NCBI GenBank assembly: GCA_018262705.1
Contig: JADFDQ010000003.1
Coordinates: 172,962 to 236,961, forward strand
Source of the DNA: Xanthomonas sp.
GTDB taxonomy: Bacteria > Pseudomonadota > Gammaproteobacteria > Xanthomonadales > Xanthomonadaceae
Length of the DNA: 64,000 bases
Direction of reading: 5' to 3'
Shown in pieces: positions 17,553 to 25,904 of this stretch (its first letter is position 1; every line of letters begins with the position of its first letter). A program made the translations under genes and the position numbers. Under the pieces are notes generated by a model. It did no database searches. It was not told the DNA's origin and saw nothing but the letters and a program-made list of their open reading frames with translations.

Positions 17553-18386
17553 TCAGGCAGCAGCCAGCCGATTGGCCAGTTGCACGAATCCGGAGACCGG
17601 AATCTGCTCTGCGCGCGCGTCCGGCGAAAGCCCCGCGGACTCCAGCACGATATCGTCGGCCAGCAACTTGAGCGCATTGCGCAGCGTCTTGCGGCGTTGT
17701 CCGAAAGCGGCGCGCACCACCTGCGCAAACAGAACGCGATCGGCGATCCCGATTTTTCCGGCGGGCAGCGGCACCAGTCGCACCACCGCCGAGTCCACTT
17801 TCGGCGCCGGCCGAAACGCGCCGGGATGCACGACAAACAGCGGCGTGACCTCGCAAAACGCCTGCAACATGACGCTCAGCCGGCCGTAGACCTTGCTGCC
17901 CGGGCCGGCAGCCATGCGTTCGACCACCTCTTTTTGCAGCATGAAGTGCATGTCGCGGATGGCCGCGGCCTGTGCCAGCGCATGAAACAGGATCGGCGAG
18001 CTGAGGTTGTAGGGCAGGTTGCCGAGCAGCCGGATGCGGCCTTCGGCGGGCGCCAGTTCCGCGGCCAATGCGCTGAAATCCACTTTCAGCACGTCGCCTT
18101 CGATCAGTCGCAGCTGGCCGTGCTCGCGCGCGGCGGCCAGCAGCGGCGCGTGCAGGTCGCGGTCGAACTCGATGGCGGTCAGCGTGCCGTGCGCCCGCAA
18201 CAGCGGAAAGGTCAGCGCGCCTTGCCCTGGGCCGATTTCGACGAGGACATCGCCCGGCTGCGGCGCGATCGCCAGCACGATTTTTTCGATGACACCGCGA
18301 TCGTGCAGGAAGTTCTGGCCGAGGTGCTTTTTCGCGCCGGAATGAAAGCCCTGCGCGTTGGTGGTGGGTACGCGCCCGTGATTCAC
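17553..18386 (-). CDS. rsmA: 16S rRNA (adenine(1518)-N(6)/adenine(1519)-N(6))-dimethyltransferase RsmA
   Basis: 277 residues. Dimethylates two adjacent adenines in helix 45 of 16S rRNA late in 30S assembly. KsgA motifs: KKHLGQNFLHD at the N-terminus, SAM-binding EIGPGQGALT, acidic residue in TAIEFDRDL and the catalytic NLPYNLSSPI. Loss of this enzyme gives kasugamycin resistance in relatives. The start overlaps the csaA stop by 4 bases. Confidence 0.96.
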   Translation of the reverse strand: MNHGRVPTTNAQGFHSGAKKHLGQNFLHDRGVIEKIVLAIAPQPGDVLVEIGPGQGALTFPLLRAHGTLTAIEFDRDLHAPLLAAAREHGQLRLIEGDVLKVDFSALAAELAPAEGRIRLLGNLPYNLSSPILFHALAQAAAIRDMHFMLQKEVVERMAAGPGSKVYGRLSVMLQAFCEVTPLFVVHPGAFRPAPKVDSAVVRLVPLPAGKIGIADRVLFAQVVRAAFGQRRKTLRNALKLLADDIVLESAGLSPDARAEQIPVSGFVQLANRLAAA

Positions 18387-18721
18387 AGCAGTCGAGTCCC
18401 GAGCGGAACTTCATGGTCTGGCACACACAGCGCCACCGCGCCGTCGGCATCGTGGAAACCGGTGACGAGGCACTCCGACATCAGCGGGCCGATTTGTTTC
18501 TTCGGAAAATTCACGACCGCGACCACCAGCCGCCCGACCAGTTCCTCGGGGCGGTAATGGTCGGTTATCTGGGCGCTGGACTTGCGCACGCCCAGTTCCG
18601 GACCGAAGTCGATCTGCAGGACGTAGGCTGGCTTGCGCGCCTGCGCAAACATTTCTGCTGTGAGCACGCGCCCGACCCGCAGCTCGATCTTCAGGAAATC
18701 GCCGAACGCGATCGTGTCCAT
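18383..18721 (-). CDS. csaA: CsaA-type tRNA-binding protein
   Basis: 112 residues, an OB-fold domain like the C-terminal part of MetRS/Arc1p. Diagnostic stretches are FLKIELRVGRVLTAEMF near the start, YVLQIDFGPELGVRKSSAQI in the middle and VVAVVNFPKKQIGPLMSECL. CsaA of Bacillus acts as a chaperone for secreted proteins; the fold binds tRNA. Here it sits between pdxA and rsmA, overlapping both by 1-4 bases, and may link export with the surA-lptD genes upstream; that link is inference. Confidence 0.88.
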   Translation of the reverse strand: MDTIAFGDFLKIELRVGRVLTAEMFAQARKPAYVLQIDFGPELGVRKSSAQITDHYRPEELVGRLVVAVVNFPKKQIGPLMSECLVTGFHDADGAVALCVPDHEVPLGTRLL

Positions 18722-19695
18722 CAGGCGAGGCTGCCGCGTCGAGCCAGACCGATGCAGGTGTCGATCGCCGCGAACAGGCTGGAGGGATCGGCGATCCCTT
18801 TGCCGGCCAGATCCAGCGCGGTGCCGTGATCGACCGCGACCCGCGGATAGGGCAGGCCGAGGCTGATGTTCACGGCACGGGCGAAGTCGGCGTGCTTGAG
18901 CACCGGCAGACCCTGATCGTGGTACATCGCCAGCACCGCATCGAAGCCGCGCAGTTTTCCCGGCAGGAAGGCGGTGTCGGCCGGCAGCGGGCCGACCAGA
19001 TGCAGGCCTTCAGCGCGCAGACGCTCCATCGTCGGGATAAGCACCTCCAGTTCCTCGCGGCCGAGCAGTCCGTCCTCGCCGGCGTGCGGGTTCAGGCCCA
19101 GCACCGCGATGACAGGTTCGGCGATGGCGAACTGGACGCGCAGGGCGTGATCGACGATCCGCAGCGTCTGCGTCACGGCATCCGGCGTGATTCGATCGGG
19201 AACCTCGCGCAGCGGGATGTGCACGGTCTGCAGCGCAACCCGCACGATGGCATTGGCCAGCATCATCACCACCGGACAGCCGGCCTGCCCGGCGAGTAAA
19301 CCGGTGGTGCCGGTGTAGGGGATACCGCCGGCGCTGATGACGGCCTTGTGGATCGGGCCGGTGACCAGCCCGTCGAAGACACCGTCGAGGCAGCCGCGTG
19401 CGGCGCGGGTCAGGCCGGCGACAACCGACGCGGCGTTGGCCGGATCGGGCGTTCCGAAATCAACCGCGACCGGGTGCGGAATGTCGACGATCTCCAGACT
19501 GCGCGGATCCTGCGGAGTTTCTCCGGAGGCGTGCAGAAACAGCGGAAGATCGAGAAGATCGGCGGCGCGGCGCAGGATCGCGGCATCGCCGTGGATGACG
19601 ATGTCGGCATTCCAGCTCCGCTGCGCCGCCCGCACCACCAGCTCGGGGCCGATGCCCGCGGGTTCACCGGGAACGAGGGCGAGCCGCGGACGCAT
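18721..19695 (-). CDS. pdxA: 4-hydroxythreonine-4-phosphate dehydrogenase PdxA
   Basis: 324 residues. Oxidises 4-phosphohydroxy-threonine in de novo pyridoxal phosphate synthesis, with a divalent metal. Conserved parts are GEPAGIGPELV near the start, DGLVTGPIHKAVISAGG, the metal ligands in VLGLNPHAGEDGLLGREE and AMYHDQGLPVLKH, and PRVAVDHGTALDLAGKGIAD near the end. The start is 3 bases after the surA stop, so both are on one message. Confidence 0.96.
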   Translation of the reverse strand: MRPRLALVPGEPAGIGPELVVRAAQRSWNADIVIHGDAAILRRAADLLDLPLFLHASGETPQDPRSLEIVDIPHPVAVDFGTPDPANAASVVAGLTRAARGCLDGVFDGLVTGPIHKAVISAGGIPYTGTTGLLAGQAGCPVVMMLANAIVRVALQTVHIPLREVPDRITPDAVTQTLRIVDHALRVQFAIAEPVIAVLGLNPHAGEDGLLGREELEVLIPTMERLRAEGLHLVGPLPADTAFLPGKLRGFDAVLAMYHDQGLPVLKHADFARAVNISLGLPYPRVAVDHGTALDLAGKGIADPSSLFAAIDTCIGLARRGSLA

Positions 19696-19698
19696 CGC

Positions 19699-21123
19699 TC
19701 AGAACATCGTCCGGCTATCCTCCGGATGGGGATCGACGGGGGTCATTCGCTCGTGCGTTTTCGGGGTTTCCTGCAGCTCTGGCTGGGTCGAATGGCCCTG
19801 GGCGTCGCGGATGTCGACGTAAGCTTCGCTGCGCATCTCGCGCTGGAAACGACCCCATTCTTCGTCCATCTTGCGGCGGCCGATGGTTTCGCGAACCTGA
19901 CTGCGTAGCGCTTCGTTGCCCGCAGCGATTTCACGGGTTCCCGAACGCTGGACGATGATCCAGCCCTCGTCGGTCTTGAACGGGGGGGAAGTCTGACCAT
20001 CGGCGAGTGCGGCAAGCTGCATGCCGAAAGCGGCGCCGCGGGCATCGGCGTTGAACCAGCCGAGGTCGCCGCCGCGCAGGCGGGTGGATTGGTCGTCGGA
20101 GTTCTCTCTGGCCAGCTTTGCGAAATCGACGCCGCTGGCCAGCTTGGCCGCGATGGCGTCGATCTTCGTCTTGGCGGCGTCGTCGCTGGTGTTGGCATCG
20201 ACCTTCACCAGAATCTCGCGCGCGGAATACTGCGTCACTTTCTCGCCAGCCGCAGGCGCCTGATCGCGGGTATCGACCAGCTGCAGCAACTGGAATCCGC
20301 TGGGGCCCCGAATCGGGCCGATCACCTGGCCGGGCTGCATCTGCTGAATGGCCGAGGCGAACGTGGGCGGGATTTCATTGGCGTTGCGCCAGCCGAGATC
20401 GCCGCCTTCGAGAGCGTTCGGGCTGTTCGAATAACGCACCGCAGCGGCCGCGAACGTAATTGCGGATCGCTCGATCTGGCTCTTGATGTCGTCGGCTTTC
20501 TGCTGTGCGGCCTGCACTTGCGCCGGACTTGCGTTGTCGGGCGTTTGAATGAGGATGTGCGCCAGATGGAACTGCCTGACGGCCGTATTGGCGGCGTTGG
20601 CCAACGCTGCGTCTACCTCGGCCTCGCTGACGTTGATGCGGCTCTGGGCAAAGCTCTGCTGCAGCTTCTGGCTGATGACCTCGTCGCGCAGGTTGGCGCG
20701 GAACTCGGTAAACGAAATGCCGTCTTTGGCCAGCCGCGCGCGCAGTTGATCCAGGGTGAAGTTGTTCTGCTGAAGGATGCCGTTGATCGCCCGTTCGATG
20801 TCGGCATCGGTTGCGGTAATGCCGGCCTGGGCGGCCCGCGCCAGTTCCAGCCGCTGCAGGATCAGGCGTTCGAGCACCTGCCGTTCGAGCACGTCGGCAG
20901 GCGGCAGCATGTTGGGTTGGTTGGCGTACTGGGTGCGAACGTTGGCGATCGCCCGGTCAAGATCGCTGCGCAGGATGACGTCGTCGTCGACCACGGCGGC
21001 GATGCTCTCCACCGGCGTGGCGGCGGGTGCCTGTTGTGCCTTGGTGGCGCCTGCAAACAGCAGGATCGGCAGCAGGAAGGCGGCGGAAAAACGCGACAGG
21101 CGGGTGCGGTTGGATGGCATCAT
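19699..21123 (-). CDS. surA: Periplasmic chaperone and peptidyl-prolyl isomerase SurA
   Basis: 474 residues with a Sec signal peptide (hydrophobic AAFLLPILLFAGATKAQ, cleavage near residue 29). The SurA N-terminal chaperone domain follows (SIAAVVDDDVILRSDLDRAI), then two parvulin domains, the first around GGDLGWRNANEIPPTFASAI and the second around GGDLGWFNADARGAAFGMQL. It delivers unfolded outer membrane proteins, including LptD, to the BAM complex. The C-terminus has a 50-residue charged tail after the chaperone helix. The start overlaps the lptD stop by 4 bases. Confidence 0.96.
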   Translation of the reverse strand: MMPSNRTRLSRFSAAFLLPILLFAGATKAQQAPAATPVESIAAVVDDDVILRSDLDRAIANVRTQYANQPNMLPPADVLERQVLERLILQRLELARAAQAGITATDADIERAINGILQQNNFTLDQLRARLAKDGISFTEFRANLRDEVISQKLQQSFAQSRINVSEAEVDAALANAANTAVRQFHLAHILIQTPDNASPAQVQAAQQKADDIKSQIERSAITFAAAAVRYSNSPNALEGGDLGWRNANEIPPTFASAIQQMQPGQVIGPIRGPSGFQLLQLVDTRDQAPAAGEKVTQYSAREILVKVDANTSDDAAKTKIDAIAAKLASGVDFAKLARENSDDQSTRLRGGDLGWFNADARGAAFGMQLAALADGQTSPPFKTDEGWIIVQRSGTREIAAGNEALRSQVRETIGRRKMDEEWGRFQREMRSEAYVDIRDAQGHSTQPELQETPKTHERMTPVDPHPEDSRTMF

Positions 21124-23507
21124 GGGTTGGTGCTGGCTCGGTCCGGCATGAAGGGCTGGCCCGTCGCGGTTTGCGGCGGAACCAGGTACAGATCATCGCG
21201 ATTGTAGCCGAGGATGGCCCGGCGCAAGGTGCTGCGTGTGTCCTGGCCGGCGCCGCCAAGGCCCTTGAGTTCGATTTCCAGCATGAGCGTGTTGTCGAGT
21301 CTGCCGTCGCGGTTGCGCATGTAGCGGCGGCCGACCAGCCGAACCGCGATGCAACAGCTGTCCCACTGTACGCCCATCAGACCTTCCAGCGTCTTGCTGT
21401 CGCGCAGGGAGTAATAATGACGGCCGACCACGCTCCAGGTTGGGTTGATCGGGTAGAGGAAGGAAAAGTCGACTTGCTCCAGCAACGCCCGACGGTAGCG
21501 GTAGGAAAGATTGATCACCCCGTCATTGGGGAACAGGTAGCGCGCGCGCAGACTGGCCAGATCGGTGCGCTGGAATTTTGGATCGCGTTGGTAGGAAGCG
21601 CCCACTGTCCAACGGTCGGTCGGTGCGTAATTGACGTCCGCAACCCAGGCCGAGCGACCCTTTTCGGTGAGCGGTTCTCCCGGCAGATGCACGCGCGAAT
21701 CCCGGAAATAGCGGATCTGGCCCAGGCTGGCGGAGAACCGCTCGCGGCCGTCGGACTGTCGGATCATGCGGGTGCTGACCGCCAGCGTGAGCTGGTTGGC
21801 GTCGGCCTGACGATCGCCGCCCGAATAGCGGTTGTCGCGGAACATCTGGGCCCAGCCGAAGGTCAGCGGCTGGCTGTCGAACACGGGCATGGCGTCCTGA
21901 TCGGTGTAGGGCACGTTCAGGTAGAACAGCCGTGGTTCGATCGTTTGCAGGTAGCTGCGTCCCTTGAACTGCAGCTGGCGATCGAAGAATACCCCGGCAT
22001 CGACGCTGAAGATGGACTGCCCGCGCGACGGCGAGGCGCCGCCCAGCGCTTGTGCCAGAGCGTGGTCCAGCGAGTAGCCGGTCTGCCGGAAGGCGAGCGT
22101 CGGGCGCAGGAACCAGGCGTCGCCCTCGAGCGGCAGGCTGATCCACGGCTTGATGTCGAAGCGCGCGCCGGCCGGATACTGCGGGTGGTGGAAACGCACC
22201 GCTTCGGCTTCGAAACCAAAGCGCAGCGGGCCGTCGCCCAGCGGCCGCTGCCAGCGAATCGCCGCGCGCGGAAGGCGGTCGTAGGGCAGGATCCAGTCGC
22301 TGAGGGTGTAGTCGGCCAGTTGCCAGTGATCGGCGCTGAGCGATGCGTCCCAGTGCTTGCCGCGACCATACAGGCCGATGGCGCTGTAGGCCGTGGACTG
22401 CGACAGACCGTCGATGCTGTTGGTGAAATCTTCGAAATAGCGCGGGTCGCTGATCCAGTTGACGTTGGCGCGCGCCTGCCAGTGGCTGCCGAAATCCTGC
22501 AGGGCATCGTAGTGCACGCGCCAGCGGCGGCTGTCGCGCAGATCGTCGTGCGGCATCCACAGCGCATCGAATGTGCCGCGGCCATGTTCGTTCAGATAGC
22601 GAAACTGGCCGTCCAGCAGCCCGCCGCGACGGCTCATGTAGCGCGGACTGAGGGTTGCGTCCATGTTGGGCGCGATATTCAGGTAGATCGGTTGCCGCCA
22701 GTCGAAACCGTTGCGGCCGGAGTTGGAGATTTGCGGATACAGCAAGCCGCTGCGGCGGCGGTCGTCGGTTGGGAACATCAGCCATGGCAGGTACAGCACC
22801 GGCACATTGCCGATCTTCAGGCTGGCGCCGTGCGCCGTCGCCATTCCGGTTTTCTGGTCGACATCGATCCGTCGCGCGCTCAGTTCCCAGTGCCGCGCTT
22901 CCGGCGCACAGGTCGAATAGGTGGCGCCGTACAGGCTGCCGGTATCGCCGGTGAGGTTGGCGCTCTTGGCGGTGCCGTTGCCGCGCCGCGCCAACAGCTG
23001 GTAGCGGATGTCTTCCAGCGTGTGGCTATCGGTGTTCTGATTGCCTTCGGCGCGATCGGCGCGCAGCCGCATTCCCTGCGCCTGATAGCGGATGTTGCCG
23101 CCTGCGGTATAGCGACCTTGCGCCTGATCGTAGGTGATTTCATCCGCGCCCATGAACTGGGCGCCGTTGCGCATGGTCACGTTGCCGCGAAAGATCGGGT
23201 TGACGTCGGTGCCGGCCAGTTGGTCGCTTTCGATGTCGGTGGGTTGATTCTGGTCGTCGATGTGCACGCCTTCGGTCGTTTGCGTGAATTCTGTAAACGG
23301 CGGGATCACGTCGTTGAGCGGGCACAAACCCCAGTTTTGCGGGAAATCATCGCCGGCCTGCGCCTGCAGTGAGAACGCGATCGACAGGGTCAGGACAAGG
23401 AGGCGCGGGACTGGGCGCACGGGCGGTTCGCTGGCGACGATACAGGCGGCTAGCTTGCCGGAACCGGCGCGCGGCGGCAAACGCCGCGGGTTGAGGGCGG
23501 TTCGCAT
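21120..23507 (-). CDS. lptD: LPS-assembly outer membrane protein LptD
   Basis: 795 residues. It begins with an N-terminal signal sequence (VPRLLVLTLSIAFSLQAQA), then a periplasmic beta-jellyroll (about 60-210), then a 26-strand barrel. With LptE it inserts LPS in the outer leaflet. The cysteines needed for the two disulfides are present: one in NWGLCPLND, one in YSTCAPEARH and the adjacent pair in WDSCCIAVRLV near the C-terminus. It is the first gene of the lptD-surA-pdxA-csaA-rsmA-apaG-apaH run; the order lptD-surA-pdxA-rsmA is conserved in gammaproteobacteria. Confidence 0.96.
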   Translation of the reverse strand: MRTALNPRRLPPRAGSGKLAACIVASEPPVRPVPRLLVLTLSIAFSLQAQAGDDFPQNWGLCPLNDVIPPFTEFTQTTEGVHIDDQNQPTDIESDQLAGTDVNPIFRGNVTMRNGAQFMGADEITYDQAQGRYTAGGNIRYQAQGMRLRADRAEGNQNTDSHTLEDIRYQLLARRGNGTAKSANLTGDTGSLYGATYSTCAPEARHWELSARRIDVDQKTGMATAHGASLKIGNVPVLYLPWLMFPTDDRRRSGLLYPQISNSGRNGFDWRQPIYLNIAPNMDATLSPRYMSRRGGLLDGQFRYLNEHGRGTFDALWMPHDDLRDSRRWRVHYDALQDFGSHWQARANVNWISDPRYFEDFTNSIDGLSQSTAYSAIGLYGRGKHWDASLSADHWQLADYTLSDWILPYDRLPRAAIRWQRPLGDGPLRFGFEAEAVRFHHPQYPAGARFDIKPWISLPLEGDAWFLRPTLAFRQTGYSLDHALAQALGGASPSRGQSIFSVDAGVFFDRQLQFKGRSYLQTIEPRLFYLNVPYTDQDAMPVFDSQPLTFGWAQMFRDNRYSGGDRQADANQLTLAVSTRMIRQSDGRERFSASLGQIRYFRDSRVHLPGEPLTEKGRSAWVADVNYAPTDRWTVGASYQRDPKFQRTDLASLRARYLFPNDGVINLSYRYRRALLEQVDFSFLYPINPTWSVVGRHYYSLRDSKTLEGLMGVQWDSCCIAVRLVGRRYMRNRDGRLDNTLMLEIELKGLGGAGQDTRSTLRRAILGYNRDDLYLVPPQTATGQPFMPDRASTNP

Positions 23508-24434
23508 TCAGCCGGCCAGAACTTCGACGTGGGCCACACAGCATTCACGCAGGGCGTCGAGATCGTAGCCACCTTCGAGCAGGGAAACGATTCGGCCCCC
23601 GGCGTGGCGTTTGGCGAGTCGCACCAGTGCGCCGGTCACCCAGGCAAAATCTTCGGCTTCGAGTTGCAGCTGGGCCAGCGGGTCGCGCCGATGGCCGTCG
23701 AATCCAGCGGAAATCAGCAGCAGCTGCGGCGCGAACGCGTCCAGCGCCGGCAGCAGTCGGTCGCGCCAGACAGCGCGAAACGCCGCGCCGTCGGCATTGG
23801 GCGGCAGCGCTGCGTTGAAAATGTTGCCGCAACCGGTTTCGCCGGAATCCCCGGTGTAGGGGTAGAGCGGCGATTGGTGGCTGCTGGCGTAGGCCACGCG
23901 CGGCTCGTGTTCGAAAATCGCCTGGGTACCGTTGCCGTGATGGACGTCGAAGTCGACGATGGCGACCCGTTCCAGCCGATGGGCGTCGATGGCGTGGCGG
24001 GCGGCGATGGCCACGTTGTTCAGCAGGCAAAACCCCATCGCGGCGTCGGCGGTGGCGTGGTGGCCGGGCGGTCGCACTGCGCAAAATGCGCGCAGCGTGG
24101 CTCCGGCAAGAACGGCATCGACCGCGGCGATGCCGGCACCGGCCGCTCGCAGCGCCGCTTCGGCCGAGCCGGGCGAGATGACGGTGTCCGGATCCAGTGC
24201 GATCAGCCCTTCGTGGACGGCAGCCAGCACGTGATCCAGCAATTCGGGCGAATGAACGCGCAGGAGCTGGGGACGGGTGGCGCGCGGCGCCTGCTGCCAG
24301 TCGAGATCCGGATGCGTGCGTTCCAGCGCGCGCAGAACCGAGGCGAGGCGTTCCGGGCGCTCGGGATGATCGCTGCCGGTCAGGTGCTGCAGACAGGCGG
24401 GATGGGTGAACGCTTGCAGTCGGCCGAAAGTCAC
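23508..24434 (-). CDS. Histone deacetylase family protein (acetylpolyamine amidohydrolase-like)
   Basis: 308 residues from the GTG that overlaps the stop of the upstream adenosyltransferase gene (GTGA). Zinc-dependent deacetylase fold: the general base pair His-His in RPPGHHAT, metal ligands in IVDFDVHHGNGTQ and in ISAGFDGHRRDPLA. The start HPACLQHLTGSDHPERPERL is typical of bacterial class II HDAC homologues. Substrates may be acetylated polyamines or small amides; protein deacetylation is not shown. It is followed with no gap by lptD. Confidence 0.92.
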   Translation of the reverse strand: MTFGRLQAFTHPACLQHLTGSDHPERPERLASVLRALERTHPDLDWQQAPRATRPQLLRVHSPELLDHVLAAVHEGLIALDPDTVISPGSAEAALRAAGAGIAAVDAVLAGATLRAFCAVRPPGHHATADAAMGFCLLNNVAIAARHAIDAHRLERVAIVDFDVHHGNGTQAIFEHEPRVAYASSHQSPLYPYTGDSGETGCGNIFNAALPPNADGAAFRAVWRDRLLPALDAFAPQLLLISAGFDGHRRDPLAQLQLEAEDFAWVTGALVRLAKRHAGGRIVSLLEGGYDLDALRECCVAHVEVLAG

Positions 24435-24997
24435 GTGGCCTGCGGACGACGGCGGCGCTCGTGGTTCCACATGACCTCGCCGTGGCCGCTGGCGTGGGCC
24501 AGCACGCGCGCGAGCACGAACAGCAGGTCGGACAGACGGTTGAGGTAGCGCCGCGGCTGCGGGCGGATCTCTTCGCTGTGCGCCAGTGCGACCGTCGCGC
24601 GTTCGGCCCGGCGCACCACGGTGCGCGCGATGTGGCAGCGCGCCGAGGCTTCGCCGCCGCCCGGCAGGATGAATTCCTTCAGGAACGGCAGGCCTTCGTT
24701 GTAATGGTCGAGCGAGTGTTCCAGCGCGTCGACGTCGGCATCGAAAATCGCCTCGAAGCCGGGGATGCACAGCTCGCCGCCGAGGTCGAACAGCTGGTGC
24801 TGGATATGGATCAGCAGCTCGCGCACGTCGTCTTGCATCTCGGCCTGCAGCAGCAGGCCGATGCAACAGTTGGCCTCGTCCACGGTGCCGAACGCCTCGA
24901 CCCGCAGCGAATCCTTGGCCACCCGCGAGCCGTCCCCGAGCCCCGTCGTGCCGTCATCGCCGGTGCGAGTGTAGATCCTGGAAAGGCGATTGCCCAT
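24431..24997 (-). CDS. Cob(I)yrinic acid a,c-diamide adenosyltransferase (PduO type)
   Basis: 188 residues. Adds the 5'-deoxyadenosyl group of ATP to cob(I)alamin, making the coenzyme B12 form. PduO-type signature: IYTRTGDDGTTGLGDGSRV at the N-terminus binds ATP, VDEANCCIGLLLQAE and later ARTVVRRAERATVALA with YLNRLSDLLFVLAR form the active site. The start at 24997 is the family start. The first 16 codons are repeated 193 bases upstream (see the repeat entries), which leaves the promoter position uncertain. Confidence 0.93.
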   Translation of the reverse strand: MGNRLSRIYTRTGDDGTTGLGDGSRVAKDSLRVEAFGTVDEANCCIGLLLQAEMQDDVRELLIHIQHQLFDLGGELCIPGFEAIFDADVDALEHSLDHYNEGLPFLKEFILPGGGEASARCHIARTVVRRAERATVALAHSEEIRPQPRRYLNRLSDLLFVLARVLAHASGHGEVMWNHERRRRPQAT

Positions 24998-25003
24998 GGT
25001 GGC
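24949..25003. repeat. Direct repeat A: 5' end of the adenosyltransferase gene
   Basis: 55 bases holding codons 1-16 of the adenosyltransferase gene plus 6 bases before the start. They match 25142-25196 at every base but three. The three differences are at third codon positions and leave the peptide unchanged (Arg7, Ile8, Thr10). Confidence 0.9.
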
Positions 25004-25141
25004 TCCGTCAGGCACGACGCGCGGGCAGGGATGCCCGCACGCAGCCGCCGAAAGGCGGCTGTCGCAGCGCGTCGAAAATCGCGTTTTTCGGCGCGCTGGC
25101 CGGATTCGCGCAGGAAGCGCGATACCCGGCTTCGACAACGC
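25004..25141. other. Hairpin-rich spacer between the two repeat copies
   Basis: 138 bases with several dyads in a row: 25021-25038 (7-base stem, GCGGGCA with TGCCCGC), 25042-25061 (8-base stem CAGCCGCC/GGCGGCTG with a GAAA tetraloop) and a pair CGAAAA/TTTTTCG at about 25073-25090. GTCGAA at 25071 and TTCGAC at 25131 frame the last part. The upstream copy of the start would read into this spacer and stop after about 70 codons (25008), giving a peptide with no family likeness. I see it as a small structured insertion; its origin is not known. Confidence 0.6.
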
Positions 25142-25196
25142 TGCCGTCATCGCCGGTGCGGGTGTAAATTCTGGAAAGGCGATTGCCCATGGTGGC
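25142..25196. repeat. Direct repeat B: extra copy of the adenosyltransferase start
   Basis: Second copy of the repeat at 24949-25003, 193 bases away. It encodes the same 16 residues beginning MGNRLSRIYTRTG. It ends 7 bases before the stop codon of the DUF6580 gene. Confidence 0.9.
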
Positions 25197-25203
25197 AGCG
25201 GCG

Positions 25204-25773
25204 TTACGCTGTCTGCGCACGCAGCGCCGGATGGCGACGGCGCAGCAGTTCGAAGCCGCCGAACAGCAGCGCCGAATAGAACAGCGTGCCGGCCACCGTC
25301 CACTGGAAGAACGGAATGCCGGCGATGTAGGCGGTGGTCAGGCCAGCGAGGTCGTGTGAGTACATGCTCCCGCCCAGCCAGGTGCCGAAATTCGTCACTA
25401 CGAAGAACAGCACAGAACCAGCCAGCGAGTAGCCGAGCACGCGCCCGCCGCTGACTTTGCCGCGCAGGCCGAAGCCCAGCAGGGTGGACAATGCGATGCA
25501 GGCGTAGATCAGCAGATAGCTGGCGTTGGCGAACCAGCTCCAGTAGATGCCGCCATTGACCAGGCCCAGCACCAGATCGGAGGCGAACATCGCCAGCAGC
25601 GGCACCAGCAGCGCCCAGCCGCGCTTGACGAAATAGGCGCCGCCGAACAGAGCCACAGCTTCGATCGGCGAAAAATTCGGCGGATGCGGGATCAGGCGGC
25701 TCAGCGCAGCGATGAAGATCAGCGCGGCCAGCAGCAGCGGCCCGGTGAAGAGTGTCGATTCGGTACGGTTCAT
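25204..25773 (-). CDS. DUF6580-type integral membrane protein
   Basis: 189 residues from the ATG at 25773; a longer frame to 25839 exists but its extra 22 residues do not look like a signal or helix. Five or six hydrophobic segments are visible, with the conserved signature RLIPHPPNFSPIEAVALFGG, then ASDLVLG, and WFANASYLLIYACIAL. This looks like DUF6580, a substrate-binding-component-like membrane family found near cobalamin or vitamin genes; its position directly upstream of a B12 adenosyltransferase is compatible with a vitamin-uptake role, which is inference. Confidence 0.8.
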   Translation of the reverse strand: MNRTESTLFTGPLLLAALIFIAALSRLIPHPPNFSPIEAVALFGGAYFVKRGWALLVPLLAMFASDLVLGLVNGGIYWSWFANASYLLIYACIALSTLLGFGLRGKVSGGRVLGYSLAGSVLFFVVTNFGTWLGGSMYSHDLAGLTTAYIAGIPFFQWTVAGTLFYSALLFGGFELLRRRHPALRAQTA

Positions 25774-25904
25774 GGCAAGTCGAGACGGGCTGGCTGCGAA
25801 GTTGTAAGCATAGCGCAAAGCCCATGCGGGCCAGCTCACGTTCTCATGCCGTCAGCTGGCGCGGGCGCTGCCGGCGGTCATGGTGGCATTGGCGCCACAT
25901 TGCG

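Noticed and set aside
15984..18557. Forward open frame of 857 codons opposite apaH, apaG and rsmA
   Set aside because: It is antisense to three well recognised genes in a GC-rich genome; composition (Arg, Gln, Ala, His) is typical of shadow frames and no domain is visible.
21027..23372. Forward open frame of 781 codons opposite lptD
   Set aside because: Complementary to the conserved lptD gene; no start signal, no recognisable motif.
25008..25220. Small reverse gene made from the duplicated adenosyltransferase start plus spacer
   Set aside because: After residue 16 the peptide has no likeness to the enzyme and runs through hairpins; kept only as a repeat feature.
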